The notes under the pieces: model-generated
Seen by the model: only the letters and a program-made list of their open reading frames with translations
Databases searched by the model: none
Told to the model about the DNA's origin: nothing
Translations under genes and position numbers: made by a program
Origin: CAZDCZ01 sp964504155
GTDB lineage: Bacteria > Bacteroidota > Bacteroidia > Bacteroidales > UBA12077
Reading direction: 5' to 3'
Assembly (NCBI GenBank): GCA_964504155.1
Contig: CAZDCZ010000006.1
Span: 1 to 47,832, forward strand
Length of the DNA: 47,832 nucleotides
Part shown: positions 27,101 to 35,644 of the stretch, piece after piece
How positions within the stretch are numbered: the first letter of the stretch is position 1
Layout: every line of letters begins with the position of its first letter

Positions 27101-29111
27101 ATTTAATGTTATTATTGAAGGAAAATATTCTGTAACTGTAACAAACGATACAACAGGATGTTTTTCTACAGACTCGATAGAAATAGTAAGATTAATTCCT
27201 GATATCGGATTCGATAGTTTAATTTCGCCTGTTTCCGATTGTGAATTAAGCAATGATGCTACATTAACAGCTCGCTTCACAAACTTCGGAACCGACACTT
27301 TATTTATTGGCGATAGCATTCAGTTAGGCTATACAATTGGACTTGAAGAAACAATAGACACTCTTGTTTTACAACAACGAGTTAGTATCGACAGTTCATT
27401 TATATATACATTTAAAAATGGACCGGACATGTCTGTTCTCGACACTAGCTATAAACTTAAAGTATTTAGTAAATTGCAATACGATTCGACATATACAAAT
27501 GATACACTAACAAAAACTATTATATCGTTTGGATATCCTGATTTTGTATTAGAGCCTGACACATTTGTAGAAGCTCTTAATTTTACTTTAAATGCCGGAG
27601 ATGGATATGAAGCTTATTTATGGGAAGATGGATCTACTGATTCTACTTATATTGTAAGCCAAAGCGACTGGTACTCAGTAACAGTTTATGACGAACACTC
27701 ATGCTCAACTACAGATTCAGCAGAAGTTACTCTTTGGATACACGATTTAGGAGTTACAAATCTTAATAATCCAATATCTGATTGCGAACTATTAGAGAAA
27801 ACTCCAATAGATATAACATTTATGAATAACGGAACAGATACTTTACATATTCAAGATACTGTATTAATTGGATTCGATATAAATCAAGAACTAATAAATG
27901 TTGACACACTTATTCTTGAAAGCGAGTTATATCCGAACAATACACTAAATTACACATTTATTGACTCAATAAATATGCAATCGCCATTGTTATATAACTT
28001 CGATATATATACTATTTGGGATAAAGATATGCGTTCCGAGAACGACACTCTACAAACTTCTGTTGAAGTATTTGGATATCCTGAAGTTGACTTAGGTCCC
28101 GACACTATTGTTAAAGCAACTAGTTACAATTTAGACCCGGGAGTCTTCGATAGCTATATATGGCATGATGAATCGATAAACCAAATATTTACTGTCGAAG
28201 AATCGACTATTAGCGCTGATGATTACTATAGTGTTACTGTTACCGATAATCATGGATGTAGTAATTACGATTCGGTAATGGTTACTCTCAATATTACAGA
28301 TTTAAGTGTAATCGAGCTTGTTGCACCTGTTTCATCTTGTGAATATCCCGATCTTGTTGATGTAATTATTAGCATCGAAAACAATAGTAATTATTCGTTA
28401 AATGCCGACACAAAAATACCATTATCGTATAGCTTAAATGGTGCTGCTGATGTTCTTGACACTTTAATACTATCAGAAAACTTACAACCTGATAATAATA
28501 CAAACCATACATTTAGTACAAAAGCTGATGTTCATGAAATTACAACTCATAACTTCGTAGTAAGTGTATTATTTGATGGAGACATTGTAGCAGAAAACAA
28601 TACACTTTCTGAAAATATCGAAGTAATCGGAACACCAGATGTAAATCTTGGTCCGGATACAATATATGCCAATTTCCCTCACACTCTCGATGCAGGAGAT
28701 TTTGAAACTTATTTGTGGCAAAACGGAGATACAAATAGAAGCTTTACTGTTGTAGAAGAAGGGACATACTCGGTTACTGTTACTGACGAATACGGGTGTG
28801 AAGGAAGCGACAAAATTGTTATACTAAATATACCAGATGGAATAAATGATTTTAATAATATAGGTTCTCTATTTAAAATTTATCCTAACCCGGTACACGA
28901 CAACTTAACTCTTGAACTAAATTCTGAGATTAAAATCGATTTTACATTAAAAATTATTAATACTCAGAGTCAAACATTATTTATTAAGAACTTTAAAAAT
29001 ATTAACGAATTAGTAAAAGAAATTAATGTTTCTAACTATCCTCCCGGAATATATTATTTGAAAATATATTCCGACAATAAATCATTTGTTAGAAAATTTG
29101 CAATTCAATAA
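24150..29111 (+). CDS. Multidomain secreted protein with three jelly-roll modules, four tandem repeats and a T9SS type A signal
   Basis: A 1653-residue secreted protein. Signal peptide about 1-26 (ends NVFSQ). Residues about 27-195 form a MAM/cleaved-adhesin-like jelly roll (ENFESEDGIPSKWNEY). Residues about 205-345 resemble the N-terminal domain of BNR-repeat neuraminidases (ILRIDFRVTGNTGTV, FIWVTYDISSDLTHEI). Two further jelly rolls follow (about 355-530 and 640-820; each ends in a W-N-IDNLSF or AFDDLNIYE motif). Four tandem repeats of about 180-190 residues (from about 824, 1017, 1198 and 1383) each pair a CARDB-like sandwich starting (D)xGxxxLxxPxSxC with a YLWxxxSTxxxFxV...YSVTVTDxxGC module. 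The C-terminus (from about 1577, IYPNPVHDN) is a type A sorting domain. No catalytic residues are recognised; an adhesin or binding function is inferred. Confidence 0.85.
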   Translation: MNSTISKKVLAIFIFLFILSSNVFSQTYYSENFESEDGIPSKWNEYVNLSYDWDTLGGGHSAESGTPNSGHPESAFQGSKNAIFFVQSLELPSTILKLPSTDLEFAINPDLHFYHAQEEWISKHDNLKVYYKKGADSSWVFLEEYANTTVGWVERNIQLPNRALFDTCIIGFKATTNNGHGVCLDSITIVERGTVEKELDTISIHQACTDIVVSESSVNPILRIDFRVTGNTGTVMLDSLILKSLNTNDSNIASNGIKLFLTEDSIFTPENQLGTAENFNSGIAKFKNLNYDIPTGYTFIWVTYDISSDLTHEIHNNIIDAMFNANSIYIDGGSYPSTDISPNGNRHIIESIFYDNFETDKSWTLTGEFERDLPQGLGGQVGNPDPSKAYQGDYVLGVDLTGIMPFPGDYDTSLTNRAFKATTPTINCNYYRDLDLYFYRWLNVDNTDSATIDISADNGSSWHNIWRNDYYERDNSWEHININIPAYVEYSNEVKLRFNIGPTDGGNQYSGWNIDNLSFAGNYISKDVRVSELLSPIDGCGHTSTDSVTIRIENLGGSISPDTIPIICSVDGGTTIVTDTIFCSIPIGGDTIVTLKTTIDLSEAGYYSDFYVTTAANDDEWHDNDTLNVEIYAAPTYSTPYFNDFEINEGFWISSGTNSTWEWGIPTGSTISPQAANNDCWVTNLNGNYNNNEYSFVEGPCFSFVNSDYPVVELRIWGDTEEDLDGAAFQYSIDGGNNWVTVDSLSYPNIPKWEWYNDYEAIPALGSQGWDTISGTWYTVKTFMPKEITNLSSVKLRFLFASNGSNNTYEGFAFDDLNIYEAPKDVGIDSIIWPLSSCSLSDDENISVSIKNYGLDSLNIGDTIMLGYKFQFESGEIETITDTCILAEYVCPDSTYIFEFSNSVNMISVGKYNIHAFSLLDETPEFYNLPESNDTTYNKVYVYGTPDIELGKDIFTVHPDSVVLDAYTDSINSYLWQDSSTDSIFNVIIEGKYSVTVTNDTTGCFSTDSIEIVRLIPDIGFDSLISPVSDCELSNDATLTARFTNFGTDTLFIGDSIQLGYTIGLEETIDTLVLQQRVSIDSSFIYTFKNGPDMSVLDTSYKLKVFSKLQYDSTYTNDTLTKTIISFGYPDFVLEPDTFVEALNFTLNAGDGYEAYLWEDGSTDSTYIVSQSDWYSVTVYDEHSCSTTDSAEVTLWIHDLGVTNLNNPISDCELLEKTPIDITFMNNGTDTLHIQDTVLIGFDINQELINVDTLILESELYPNNTLNYTFIDSINMQSPLLYNFDIYTIWDKDMRSENDTLQTSVEVFGYPEVDLGPDTIVKATSYNLDPGVFDSYIWHDESINQIFTVEESTISADDYYSVTVTDNHGCSNYDSVMVTLNITDLSVIELVAPVSSCEYPDLVDVIISIENNSNYSLNADTKIPLSYSLNGAADVLDTLILSENLQPDNNTNHTFSTKADVHEITTHNFVVSVLFDGDIVAENNTLSENIEVIGTPDVNLGPDTIYANFPHTLDAGDFETYLWQNGDTNRSFTVVEEGTYSVTVTDEYGCEGSDKIVILNIPDGINDFNNIGSLFKIYPNPVHDNLTLELNSEIKIDFTLKIINTQSQTLFIKNFKNINELVKEINVSNYPPGIYYLKIYSDNKSFVRKFAIQ

Positions 29112-29129
29112 GCTATTAATTATTTTTTT

Positions 29130-29165
29130 AAAAGACCTTAGAGTTATGCTCTAAGGTCTTTTTTT
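29130..29165 (+). terminator. Strong intrinsic terminator after the type A T9SS gene
   Basis: A perfect 14-base-pair stem (AAAAGACCTTAGAG / CTCTAAGGTCTTTT) with a five-base loop and a following T-tract, 18 bases past the stop codon. Confidence 0.92.
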
Positions 29166-29190
29166 AACAAGTTACATAAACTCAGCAATG

Positions 29191-29404
29191 AAGTCGAGAC
29201 ATCTGATTCTTTTAATTACAAATTATTAATTTTCTTCTATCAATTAATAATTGCTGACTTCCTACTGAGAATTGTCATGTCGAGCGATAGTCGAGACATC
29301 TGTATAATAGAATTCCAAAGCACATATTTAAAACTAATAAGTACTTGTTAACAGATTAACTTCGTTGAGGGCTTCGCCGTTTCTCCACAAAATCGAAATG
29401 ACAG
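29191..29404. repeat. Cluster of dispersed repeat copies in the 672-base intergenic region
   Basis: The gap between 29112 and 29783 holds no gene that I can support. Three repeat copies lie in its left half: AAGTCGAGACATCTGA at 29191-29206, TGTCATGTCGAGCGATAG...ACATCTG at 29274-29302, and a longer inverted copy at 29353-29404. The longer copy reads, on the minus strand, GTCATTTCGA...GGAGAAACGGCGAAGCCCTC...AATCTGTT. The right half carries the promoter and palindromes listed separately. Confidence 0.6.
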
Positions 29405-29549
29405 GTATTTTTAAAAAATTTAGTATTTTTAAATCACTATACCACCGGATTTAAGAACTTATATGATTTCGAAATAATTATCAGTTAAAAGAAAAATCAT
29501 CTATAATAATTTTAAAATCAAAAAAACAATTTTTCTTCTATATAATTTA

Positions 29550-29647
29550 TATTTTTGGCTTGTTTTAAATGATAAAAATCATTGCATATTTTAATTCAAA
29601 TATCTTTTTTTATAAAGATATATATTGTCATTTGTATTTTAAAATAC
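29550..29647 (+). promoter_or_regulatory. Putative promoter with three downstream palindromes before the flavoprotein fusion gene
   Basis: TATTTTTG at 29550-29557 matches the TAnnTTTG -7 element. Just downstream are three inverted repeats: AATGATAAAAATCATT (29568-29583, core TGAT-N4-ATCA as in CRP/FNR-type sites), ATATCTTT/AAAGATAT (29600-29621) and the perfect 14-mer GTATTTTAAAATAC (29634-29647). The leader to the start codon would be about 220 bases. Regulation by a CRP/FNR-family factor is possible but unproven. Confidence 0.35.
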
Positions 29648-29783
29648 AGGAAAAATACAACTTATAACATTTTTATTGTTTATAGAATAAACATTTAATA
29701 AAAATAATAGTCTTATAGAATAATATATAAAAACAGTTAATCATTCATTCGCAATACATTTTAAAAAATAAATATTATAAATC

Positions 29784-32700
29784 ATGCACAAAATAAATAA
29801 ACATCCGATTTTAAATATTCCACACGAGGAAATTGTTAGTTTCAAATACAAAGGGCAAGAAGTAAAAGGCGAAAAAGGTTTTACTATTGCAGCAGCTTTA
29901 CATCAAGCAGGTTTTCCGGTACACAGTCACAGTATCGATGGAAGAACCAGAGGTCTTGAATGTGGTATTGGAAAATGTGGGGCATGCGAAATGCTTGTTG
30001 ATGGAGTAATTCGTAGAATTTGTATTACAAAGATTGATGGAGTTAAAGAAGTACAAGAAATTCCAAAAGATTACCAACCTGAAGAAAGAAAACCTGAGAC
30101 TGATATTTCGCTTAACATACACAAAACCGATGTTGTAATTATTGGTGCAGGACCAGCCGGACTTGCTGCAAGAGAAATATTAAACGAAAACAATATCGAC
30201 AATCTGGTTATTGATAATAATGATGAAATTGGTGGTCAATTTCTAATGCAAACACATCAATTCTTCTTCTTCGAGAAAGAAAAGAAATTTGGTGGAATGC
30301 GTGGTTTCGACATTGCTAAAACTCTTGCCGGAGAAAATCACGATGGAATAATTTTACACTCTACCGTTTGGGATATTCTAGAAGGAAAACGTTTAGCAGT
30401 AAAGAATATTAAGACAGAAGAAATATTTTATGTCGATGCTAAGCATTTAATTGTAGCAACAGGAGCTGTACCATTTATGCCATCTTTCGAAAACGATGAT
30501 GTTCCCGGAGTATATACTGCCGCAGTTATTCAAAAAATGATGAACCAAGAATTCACATTATTAGGTAAAAATATACTTACAGTAGGTGCGGGTAATATCG
30601 GATATCTTACATCGTACCAATTAATGCAGGCCGGAGCTAATGTAAAAGCAATTATCGAAGCAATGCCTAACGAGGGAGGATTCCCTGTTCAAGCAAACAG
30701 AGTACGACGATTAGGTATTCCTATTATGCTTTCTCATATTCTTGTAAAAGCAATTCCAAACGAAAATTACGATGGAATTATTGGTGCTGTAATTGCAGAA
30801 GCAAAAGATTTTAAACCAATACCGGGAACAGAAAAAATTATTAAAGATATTGATGCAATAAATATTTGTACCGGATTAGTACAAGACGATGCATTATTTA
30901 TTAAAGGAAAAGAGATTTTCGGAAGAGATTGTCATGGTGCCGGTGATGCTATTCGTATTGGCGAAGGCACAAGTGCTGTTCTTAGAGGAAAACAAGCAGC
31001 TTACGAAATTCTTGGTGAAATGGGTGCTCGTTATGATTACGAAAAATATTTAACAGTATCGAAAGAATATATCGACTCTCAACAACATCCTATACAAATA
31101 AGAGAACAAGCCGCTGAACCAACACCAGAAAGAAAAGAAAAAAAACCTTTCGTTGTAATAGATTGTACTTATGGATTTGCATGTAATCCATGTACATTTG
31201 CTTGTCCACAAGGAGCTATTACCAAACTATCGACAGGCTTGATTCCTGTTGTTGATTACGACAAATGCACAGGATGTATGCAATGTGTATATCAATGTCC
31301 GGGATTAGCAATATTTGGGTATAATGAAGATAAAGATTGGTTATTTTTACCTATTGAATACGAAGCAGAAGAAAACTCAGAAGTATATTTAGTAGATAAT
31401 AATGGAACTAGATTAGGCGAAGGAGTTATTGAAAAAATACTTAAGAAAAAGAATAAAACAAATATTGCAAGAGTTAAATCGCTTACAATTACAGGTAATG
31501 AATTAACAAAAGTAAGAGGATTTATCGTTAAAGAAAAGTTCCCCGAAGATATTGAATATTACGATGAGAATTCTGATAATACAGAAACAGAAGAATATAT
31601 CTGTCATTGCGAAGATGTTAAGCTCGATGATATTCTTAATGTTGTTGGAGACAGGAAATTTATTTCTATTGACGAGATAAAACACACTACTCGACTGGGA
31701 ATGGGACCATGTAGAGGGAAAAGATGTATTAAAAGATTAAGACAAGTTCTTCCTAAATATGATATCTCATTAATTGGAGATTCTACTCCACGCGGACCAC
31801 TTTCGAACCAACTTACTTTAGGTGAATTGTATCCTAAAGAAAAACATGAAAGCATTATTACTTCAGAAAAATCATCTGCAAGGAAGAAAGTAAAAGTACA
31901 ATCGTTAGTTGCCGGTGGTGGTATTGGAGGAAGTGCTCTTTTCAGATATCTTGCCGAAGCAGGACAAAAACCTGTACTTCTAAATTACGGACGCGGTGGA
32001 TCATGGAGAAATATTGCAGGCGGAAGACCAAATTTCAGTTTACCTGAACTTTCTGATATAGCAAATAACAATTTAGAGATTTTTAAAAATCTTCAAAAGA
32101 AAACTAATATTAATTTCTTCCCTATCAAATATGTAACCTTTGCTCACGACGAACAAATGTATAAAGCCTTAGAAGATTCTATGGCTTGGTCGAATGCTGA
32201 GATGATAGAACCAAAAGATTTTAATAAAAGAATTTCACCATTCTTTAATCAGAATATCTCTACTTATAAATCGGCCTTAATTACTGATAATTGTTGGCAA
32301 GCAACACCGGGAATTGTTGTCGATTCGATTAGGAATATTGGTAAAGAAAATGGAGGAACAATTTTAGAAGATTGCCAACTTATTGATGTTAGCAAGAATG
32401 GCAAAACATATAATGTTATTGTTAAAGACCATAATAATGAATATGTTGAATACGAAACAGAAATATTCGTAAACGCTTTGGGGGAGAATGCCGACAAACA
32501 CGCCAAACAATTAGGCATAGAAACCGGATTGTTCCCAGTAAAACATCAAGCATTTATTACACGAAGAATACCAAATATGGGTATGGATAATACTCCATTA
32601 CCTATGATTATCGACCGCAGGAAATATAAAGGATTCTCAGCCGTATATGGTCAACAATTAGCAGAAACAGGTCAGATTATTGGTTGTGCCTCACCGACAA

Positions 32701-33020
32701 TAGAAGCTCTAGAAACAGGAAAGAATACAAACATTAACTCTCAAGAGTTCTTGCAAATTGTTTCTGAGGTATTTGTTGATTGGATACCAAATCTATCATC
32801 TGTAGGATTTCAAGCTGTATGGTCGGGATATTATGTTGAACCAAGAATGATAATTGATCCTGAGAAAGGTTTATTTATTGGATTACGAGGACAAGGATTT
32901 ATGCTTGGCCAATATCTTGCTAAATTATATGTTGATAAATTAACAGGGAGAAATGTACCTGAGTACTTCGATAGACTTAAACTCGAAGGTGACGGACTAC
33001 TGGAAAAAGCTTTTAAATAA
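29784..33020 (+). CDS. Flavin/iron-sulfur amino-acid-type dehydrogenase fusion (HcnABC/LhpBEF-like domains in one chain)
   Basis: A 1078-residue soluble oxidoreductase joining modules usually found on separate subunits of opine, D-hydroxyproline or glycine (HCN synthase) dehydrogenases. (1) Residues about 10-95 are a [2Fe-2S] domain with C60, C65, C68 and C80. (2) About 115-440 is a pyridine-nucleotide-disulfide-type flavoprotein with GAGPAGLAA at 121-129, ATGAVPFMP and a second VGAGNIGY loop. (3) About 459-510 is a ferredoxin-like insert with cysteine-rich CNPCTFACPQG and CTGCMQCVYQCPG. (4) About 600-650 is a BFD-like [2Fe-2S] domain, CHC...CRGKRC. (5) From about 704 is a DAO-type FAD domain (VAGGGIGGSALFRYLAEAG), the likely substrate-oxidising site. 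Electrons should flow from the C-terminal FAD through the clusters to the N-terminal flavoprotein and an unknown acceptor. The gene is flanked by terminators and stands alone. The substrate is unknown. Confidence 0.85.
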   Translation: MHKINKHPILNIPHEEIVSFKYKGQEVKGEKGFTIAAALHQAGFPVHSHSIDGRTRGLECGIGKCGACEMLVDGVIRRICITKIDGVKEVQEIPKDYQPEERKPETDISLNIHKTDVVIIGAGPAGLAAREILNENNIDNLVIDNNDEIGGQFLMQTHQFFFFEKEKKFGGMRGFDIAKTLAGENHDGIILHSTVWDILEGKRLAVKNIKTEEIFYVDAKHLIVATGAVPFMPSFENDDVPGVYTAAVIQKMMNQEFTLLGKNILTVGAGNIGYLTSYQLMQAGANVKAIIEAMPNEGGFPVQANRVRRLGIPIMLSHILVKAIPNENYDGIIGAVIAEAKDFKPIPGTEKIIKDIDAINICTGLVQDDALFIKGKEIFGRDCHGAGDAIRIGEGTSAVLRGKQAAYEILGEMGARYDYEKYLTVSKEYIDSQQHPIQIREQAAEPTPERKEKKPFVVIDCTYGFACNPCTFACPQGAITKLSTGLIPVVDYDKCTGCMQCVYQCPGLAIFGYNEDKDWLFLPIEYEAEENSEVYLVDNNGTRLGEGVIEKILKKKNKTNIARVKSLTITGNELTKVRGFIVKEKFPEDIEYYDENSDNTETEEYICHCEDVKLDDILNVVGDRKFISIDEIKHTTRLGMGPCRGKRCIKRLRQVLPKYDISLIGDSTPRGPLSNQLTLGELYPKEKHESIITSEKSSARKKVKVQSLVAGGGIGGSALFRYLAEAGQKPVLLNYGRGGSWRNIAGGRPNFSLPELSDIANNNLEIFKNLQKKTNINFFPIKYVTFAHDEQMYKALEDSMAWSNAEMIEPKDFNKRISPFFNQNISTYKSALITDNCWQATPGIVVDSIRNIGKENGGTILEDCQLIDVSKNGKTYNVIVKDHNNEYVEYETEIFVNALGENADKHAKQLGIETGLFPVKHQAFITRRIPNMGMDNTPLPMIIDRRKYKGFSAVYGQQLAETGQIIGCASPTIEALETGKNTNINSQEFLQIVSEVFVDWIPNLSSVGFQAVWSGYYVEPRMIIDPEKGLFIGLRGQGFMLGQYLAKLYVDKLTGRNVPEYFDRLKLEGDGLLEKAFK

Positions 33021-33047
33021 AATTTGAAAATTTGAACTTCGTTCTTC

Positions 33048-33082
33048 AGACCTTAAGGTTATAAAACCTTAAGGTCTTTTTT
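33048..33082 (+). terminator. Strong intrinsic terminator after the flavoprotein fusion
   Basis: A perfect 13-base-pair stem (AGACCTTAAGGTT / AACCTTAAGGTCT) with an ATAA loop and a T-run, 28 bases after the stop. Confidence 0.92.
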
Positions 33083-33214
33083 CTGCTACTTCTACAAAAA
33101 CCATCAGTCGAAATTTGAATTTTAGAATTTGTTATTTGAACTAATAAATACTCTCAAAAGCTCAAACGAAAAATAAAAATTTTACAAATTAATATTACAT
33201 TAGCACAATTATAT

Positions 33215-34519
33215 ATGAACAAACGAATACTAAATATAGCCATCCCTAATATTATCAGCAATATCACTATTCCATTACTTGGAATAGTTGATATAGCTTT
33301 GGTTGGTCATCTCGATTCGAAAGTATATATAGGTGCAATTGCTATTGGAACTATGATTTTCAATTTTATTTATTGGGGTTTTAGTTTTTTACGAATGGGG
33401 ACAAGTGGATTTACTGCTCAAGCCTATGGAAAACGAAATTTAGAAGAAAGCACTCTGATTTTATCACGTTCATTAATAGTAGCTTTTGCTGGAGCATTAT
33501 TATTATTATTACTCCAGATTCCTATTGCATGGCTTAGTTTTAAAATTATTAATGGAAGTACTGAAGTAGAATATTTTGCAAGACAATATTTTTTTATTCG
33601 TATTTGGGCTGCACCTGCTACAATAGGGCTATATGCAATTACCGGATGGTTTATAGGAATGCAAAATTCACGTTTCCCAATGATTATTGCCATAATAATC
33701 AACGCTTTAAATATTGTATTTAATATACTATTAATTAGAGTTTTCGGGATGAAATCGTCAGGGGTAGCATTAGGAACAGTAATAGCACAATATTCGGGTT
33801 TTATTATTTCTATAATCTTACTTTTGAAATATTATGGTAAATTATCGAGATACATTAATCTTGTAAAAGCTATGCAGGCTAAAGCTTTAAAAATGTTTTA
33901 TTTAGTTAATAAAGATATTTTTATACGAACAATATTCCTTATTTTTATTTTATCGTTTTTCACAGCAGTATCGGCATCTAAAGGCGACACTATACTTGCA
34001 GTAAACACATTACTTTTACAATTTTTTACAATTTTTTCGTACGTTACCGATGGATTTGCATATGCAGGAGAAGCAATTGTTGGCAAATATTATGGTGCCA
34101 ATGATAAAAAAAATCTATATAAAGCAACTAAGCTTCTTTTTTTATGGGGCATTGCTTTATCTTTAATATTTACAATTGTATATGCATTCTTTAACGATAA
34201 ACTAATATTATTATTTACCAACAACGAAATTGTTATTGAGCAAGTAAAACCATACTTATTCTGGACAATCTTGCTTCCATTAGCTTCTTTTTCTGCATTT
34301 ATTTGGGATGGAATTTATATAGGAGCTACTGCATCGGCAGGAATGAGAAACTCTATGTTGCTTTCTTCTTTATTAATTTTCCTTCCTTCGTATTACATCT
34401 TCAATAATTTATGGGGTAACAATGGCTTATGGTTTGCATTTCTATTATTTATGCTAAGCCGAGGCATTTTTCAAAGTATTATGGCTAAGAAATCTATTTT
34501 TAATAAAATTAACTGTTAA
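33215..34519 (+). CDS. MATE-family efflux transporter (DinF-like)
   Basis: A 434-residue inner-membrane protein with about twelve hydrophobic segments in two homologous halves, as in MATE antiporters that export drugs or metabolites using Na+ or H+ gradients. The start (ILNIAIPNIISNITIPLLGIVDIALVGHL) is the classic MATE/DinF opening. FLRMGTSGFTAQAYG and, in the second half, YVTDGFAYAGEAIVGKYYGA are family landmarks. Length is normal. It is transcribed alone after a terminator, and substrate cannot be inferred. The 194 bases before it contain no other gene. Confidence 0.9.
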   Translation: MNKRILNIAIPNIISNITIPLLGIVDIALVGHLDSKVYIGAIAIGTMIFNFIYWGFSFLRMGTSGFTAQAYGKRNLEESTLILSRSLIVAFAGALLLLLLQIPIAWLSFKIINGSTEVEYFARQYFFIRIWAAPATIGLYAITGWFIGMQNSRFPMIIAIIINALNIVFNILLIRVFGMKSSGVALGTVIAQYSGFIISIILLLKYYGKLSRYINLVKAMQAKALKMFYLVNKDIFIRTIFLIFILSFFTAVSASKGDTILAVNTLLLQFFTIFSYVTDGFAYAGEAIVGKYYGANDKKNLYKATKLLFLWGIALSLIFTIVYAFFNDKLILLFTNNEIVIEQVKPYLFWTILLPLASFSAFIWDGIYIGATASAGMRNSMLLSSLLIFLPSYYIFNNLWGNNGLWFAFLLFMLSRGIFQSIMAKKSIFNKINC

Positions 34520-34561
34520 CCTCATTTCTACCGAACAAATATTAATAACCTTTATTAATTT

Positions 34562-34592
34562 GACAGATACCTCGACTACGCTCGGCAGAACA
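34562..34592 (-). repeat. Dispersed repeat copy between MATE gene and hldD
   Basis: On the minus strand TGCCGAGCGTAGTCGAGG...ATCTGTC parallels the copy at 29274-29302 (TGTCGAGCGATAGTCGAGAC...ATCTGT). It is non-coding. Confidence 0.55.
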
Positions 34593-34655
34593 ATCTTAAG
34601 TTAATAATTGGCAGTATTAAATTAGTTGTCAGCTTTTAGAATTCGTAATTCGTAA

Positions 34656-35621
34656 TTAATTATATCTATGTCCGATTAAATATTTTTTTACATAATCATT
34701 CACACCATCTTCAAGGCTTGTAAAAGGTTTATTATATCCAATCGAAAGAAGCTTACTCATGTTTGCTTCTGTAAAATATTGATATTTATCGCGTATATCA
34801 ACAGGTGTATCGATAAAACTAATATTTTCTTCAACATCCATTCCTTTAAAAGTATTTTTTGTTAAATCGAGAAAAGTTCTTCCTTTACTTGTTCCAACAT
34901 TATAAAGACCTGAATTTTTTCTATGATTCATCAAGAAAAACATAATTTCGTTTAAATCTTTTACATAAACAAAATCGCGGGTCTGACCACCATCGGGATA
35001 ATCAGGATTATGAGATTTAAACAATTTCATTCCCCCTGTTTTCTGAATCTGATTAAAAGCATGCATAACAACCGATGCCATTCGTCCTTTGTGATACTCA
35101 TTAGGTCCATACACATTAAAGAACTTTAAACCTGCCCAGAAATAAGGCTGTTTTTCTCGCTTCAAAGCCCATTTATCGAAATTATTTTTCGACTCGCCAT
35201 ATAAGTTCAGTGGTTTTAATTTACTCACTATTTCATGATTATCGTCGAAGCCAAACTCGCCCATACCATAAGTGGCAGCCGAAGATGCATATACCAATGG
35301 CAAACCATATTCAACACATTTACTCCAAACAGTTTTAGTATAATCAAGATTTAATTCATCGTAAACTTCTTTGGGGAATCCTGTAGTAGCTGAACGTGCT
35401 CCAATATGAAAAATAAACTGTACAAATTTTTGATTATTATCTAACCAAGTAAAGAAATCTTTTCTATGTATCTTATCGGTATATATTTTATTTTCCAGAT
35501 TTTTATTTTTCTCTTCATTCGAAAAATCATCGACTAAGATAATATCTTTAAATCCTTCGCTATTTAATTTACTAACTAAATTACTTCCAATAAACCCTGC
35601 TGCACCTGTTACTACTATCAT
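34656..35621 (-). CDS. hldD: ADP-L-glycero-D-manno-heptose 6-epimerase
   Basis: A 321-residue short-chain dehydrogenase-type epimerase that converts ADP-D-glycero-D-manno-heptose to the L-glycero form for the lipopolysaccharide inner core. It has the NADP-binding loop VTGAAGFIGSN (residues 4-14), the HldD-specific FIFHIGARSATTG, YASSAATYG, the YGESK catalytic Tyr-Lys pair, and FFNVYGPNEYHKGRMASV. The TRDFVYVKD motif is also present. Length fits the family (about 310 in E. coli). It is the last gene of an apparent mqnB-mqnD-hldD transcript (23-base gap). The functional link is only shared housekeeping expression. Its presence implies heptose-containing lipopolysaccharide or glycans. Confidence 0.93.
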   Translation of the reverse strand: MIVVTGAAGFIGSNLVSKLNSEGFKDIILVDDFSNEEKNKNLENKIYTDKIHRKDFFTWLDNNQKFVQFIFHIGARSATTGFPKEVYDELNLDYTKTVWSKCVEYGLPLVYASSAATYGMGEFGFDDNHEIVSKLKPLNLYGESKNNFDKWALKREKQPYFWAGLKFFNVYGPNEYHKGRMASVVMHAFNQIQKTGGMKLFKSHNPDYPDGGQTRDFVYVKDLNEIMFFLMNHRKNSGLYNVGTSKGRTFLDLTKNTFKGMDVEENISFIDTPVDIRDKYQYFTEANMSKLLSIGYNKPFTSLEDGVNDYVKKYLIGHRYN

Positions 35622-35644
35622 AATTATGTATATTAAAATTTCTG

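Noticed and set aside
29440..29783. A riboswitch or small RNA in the long leader of the flavoprotein fusion
   Set aside because: No recognised riboswitch core was seen; the short A/T palindromes are better read as possible protein-binding sites.
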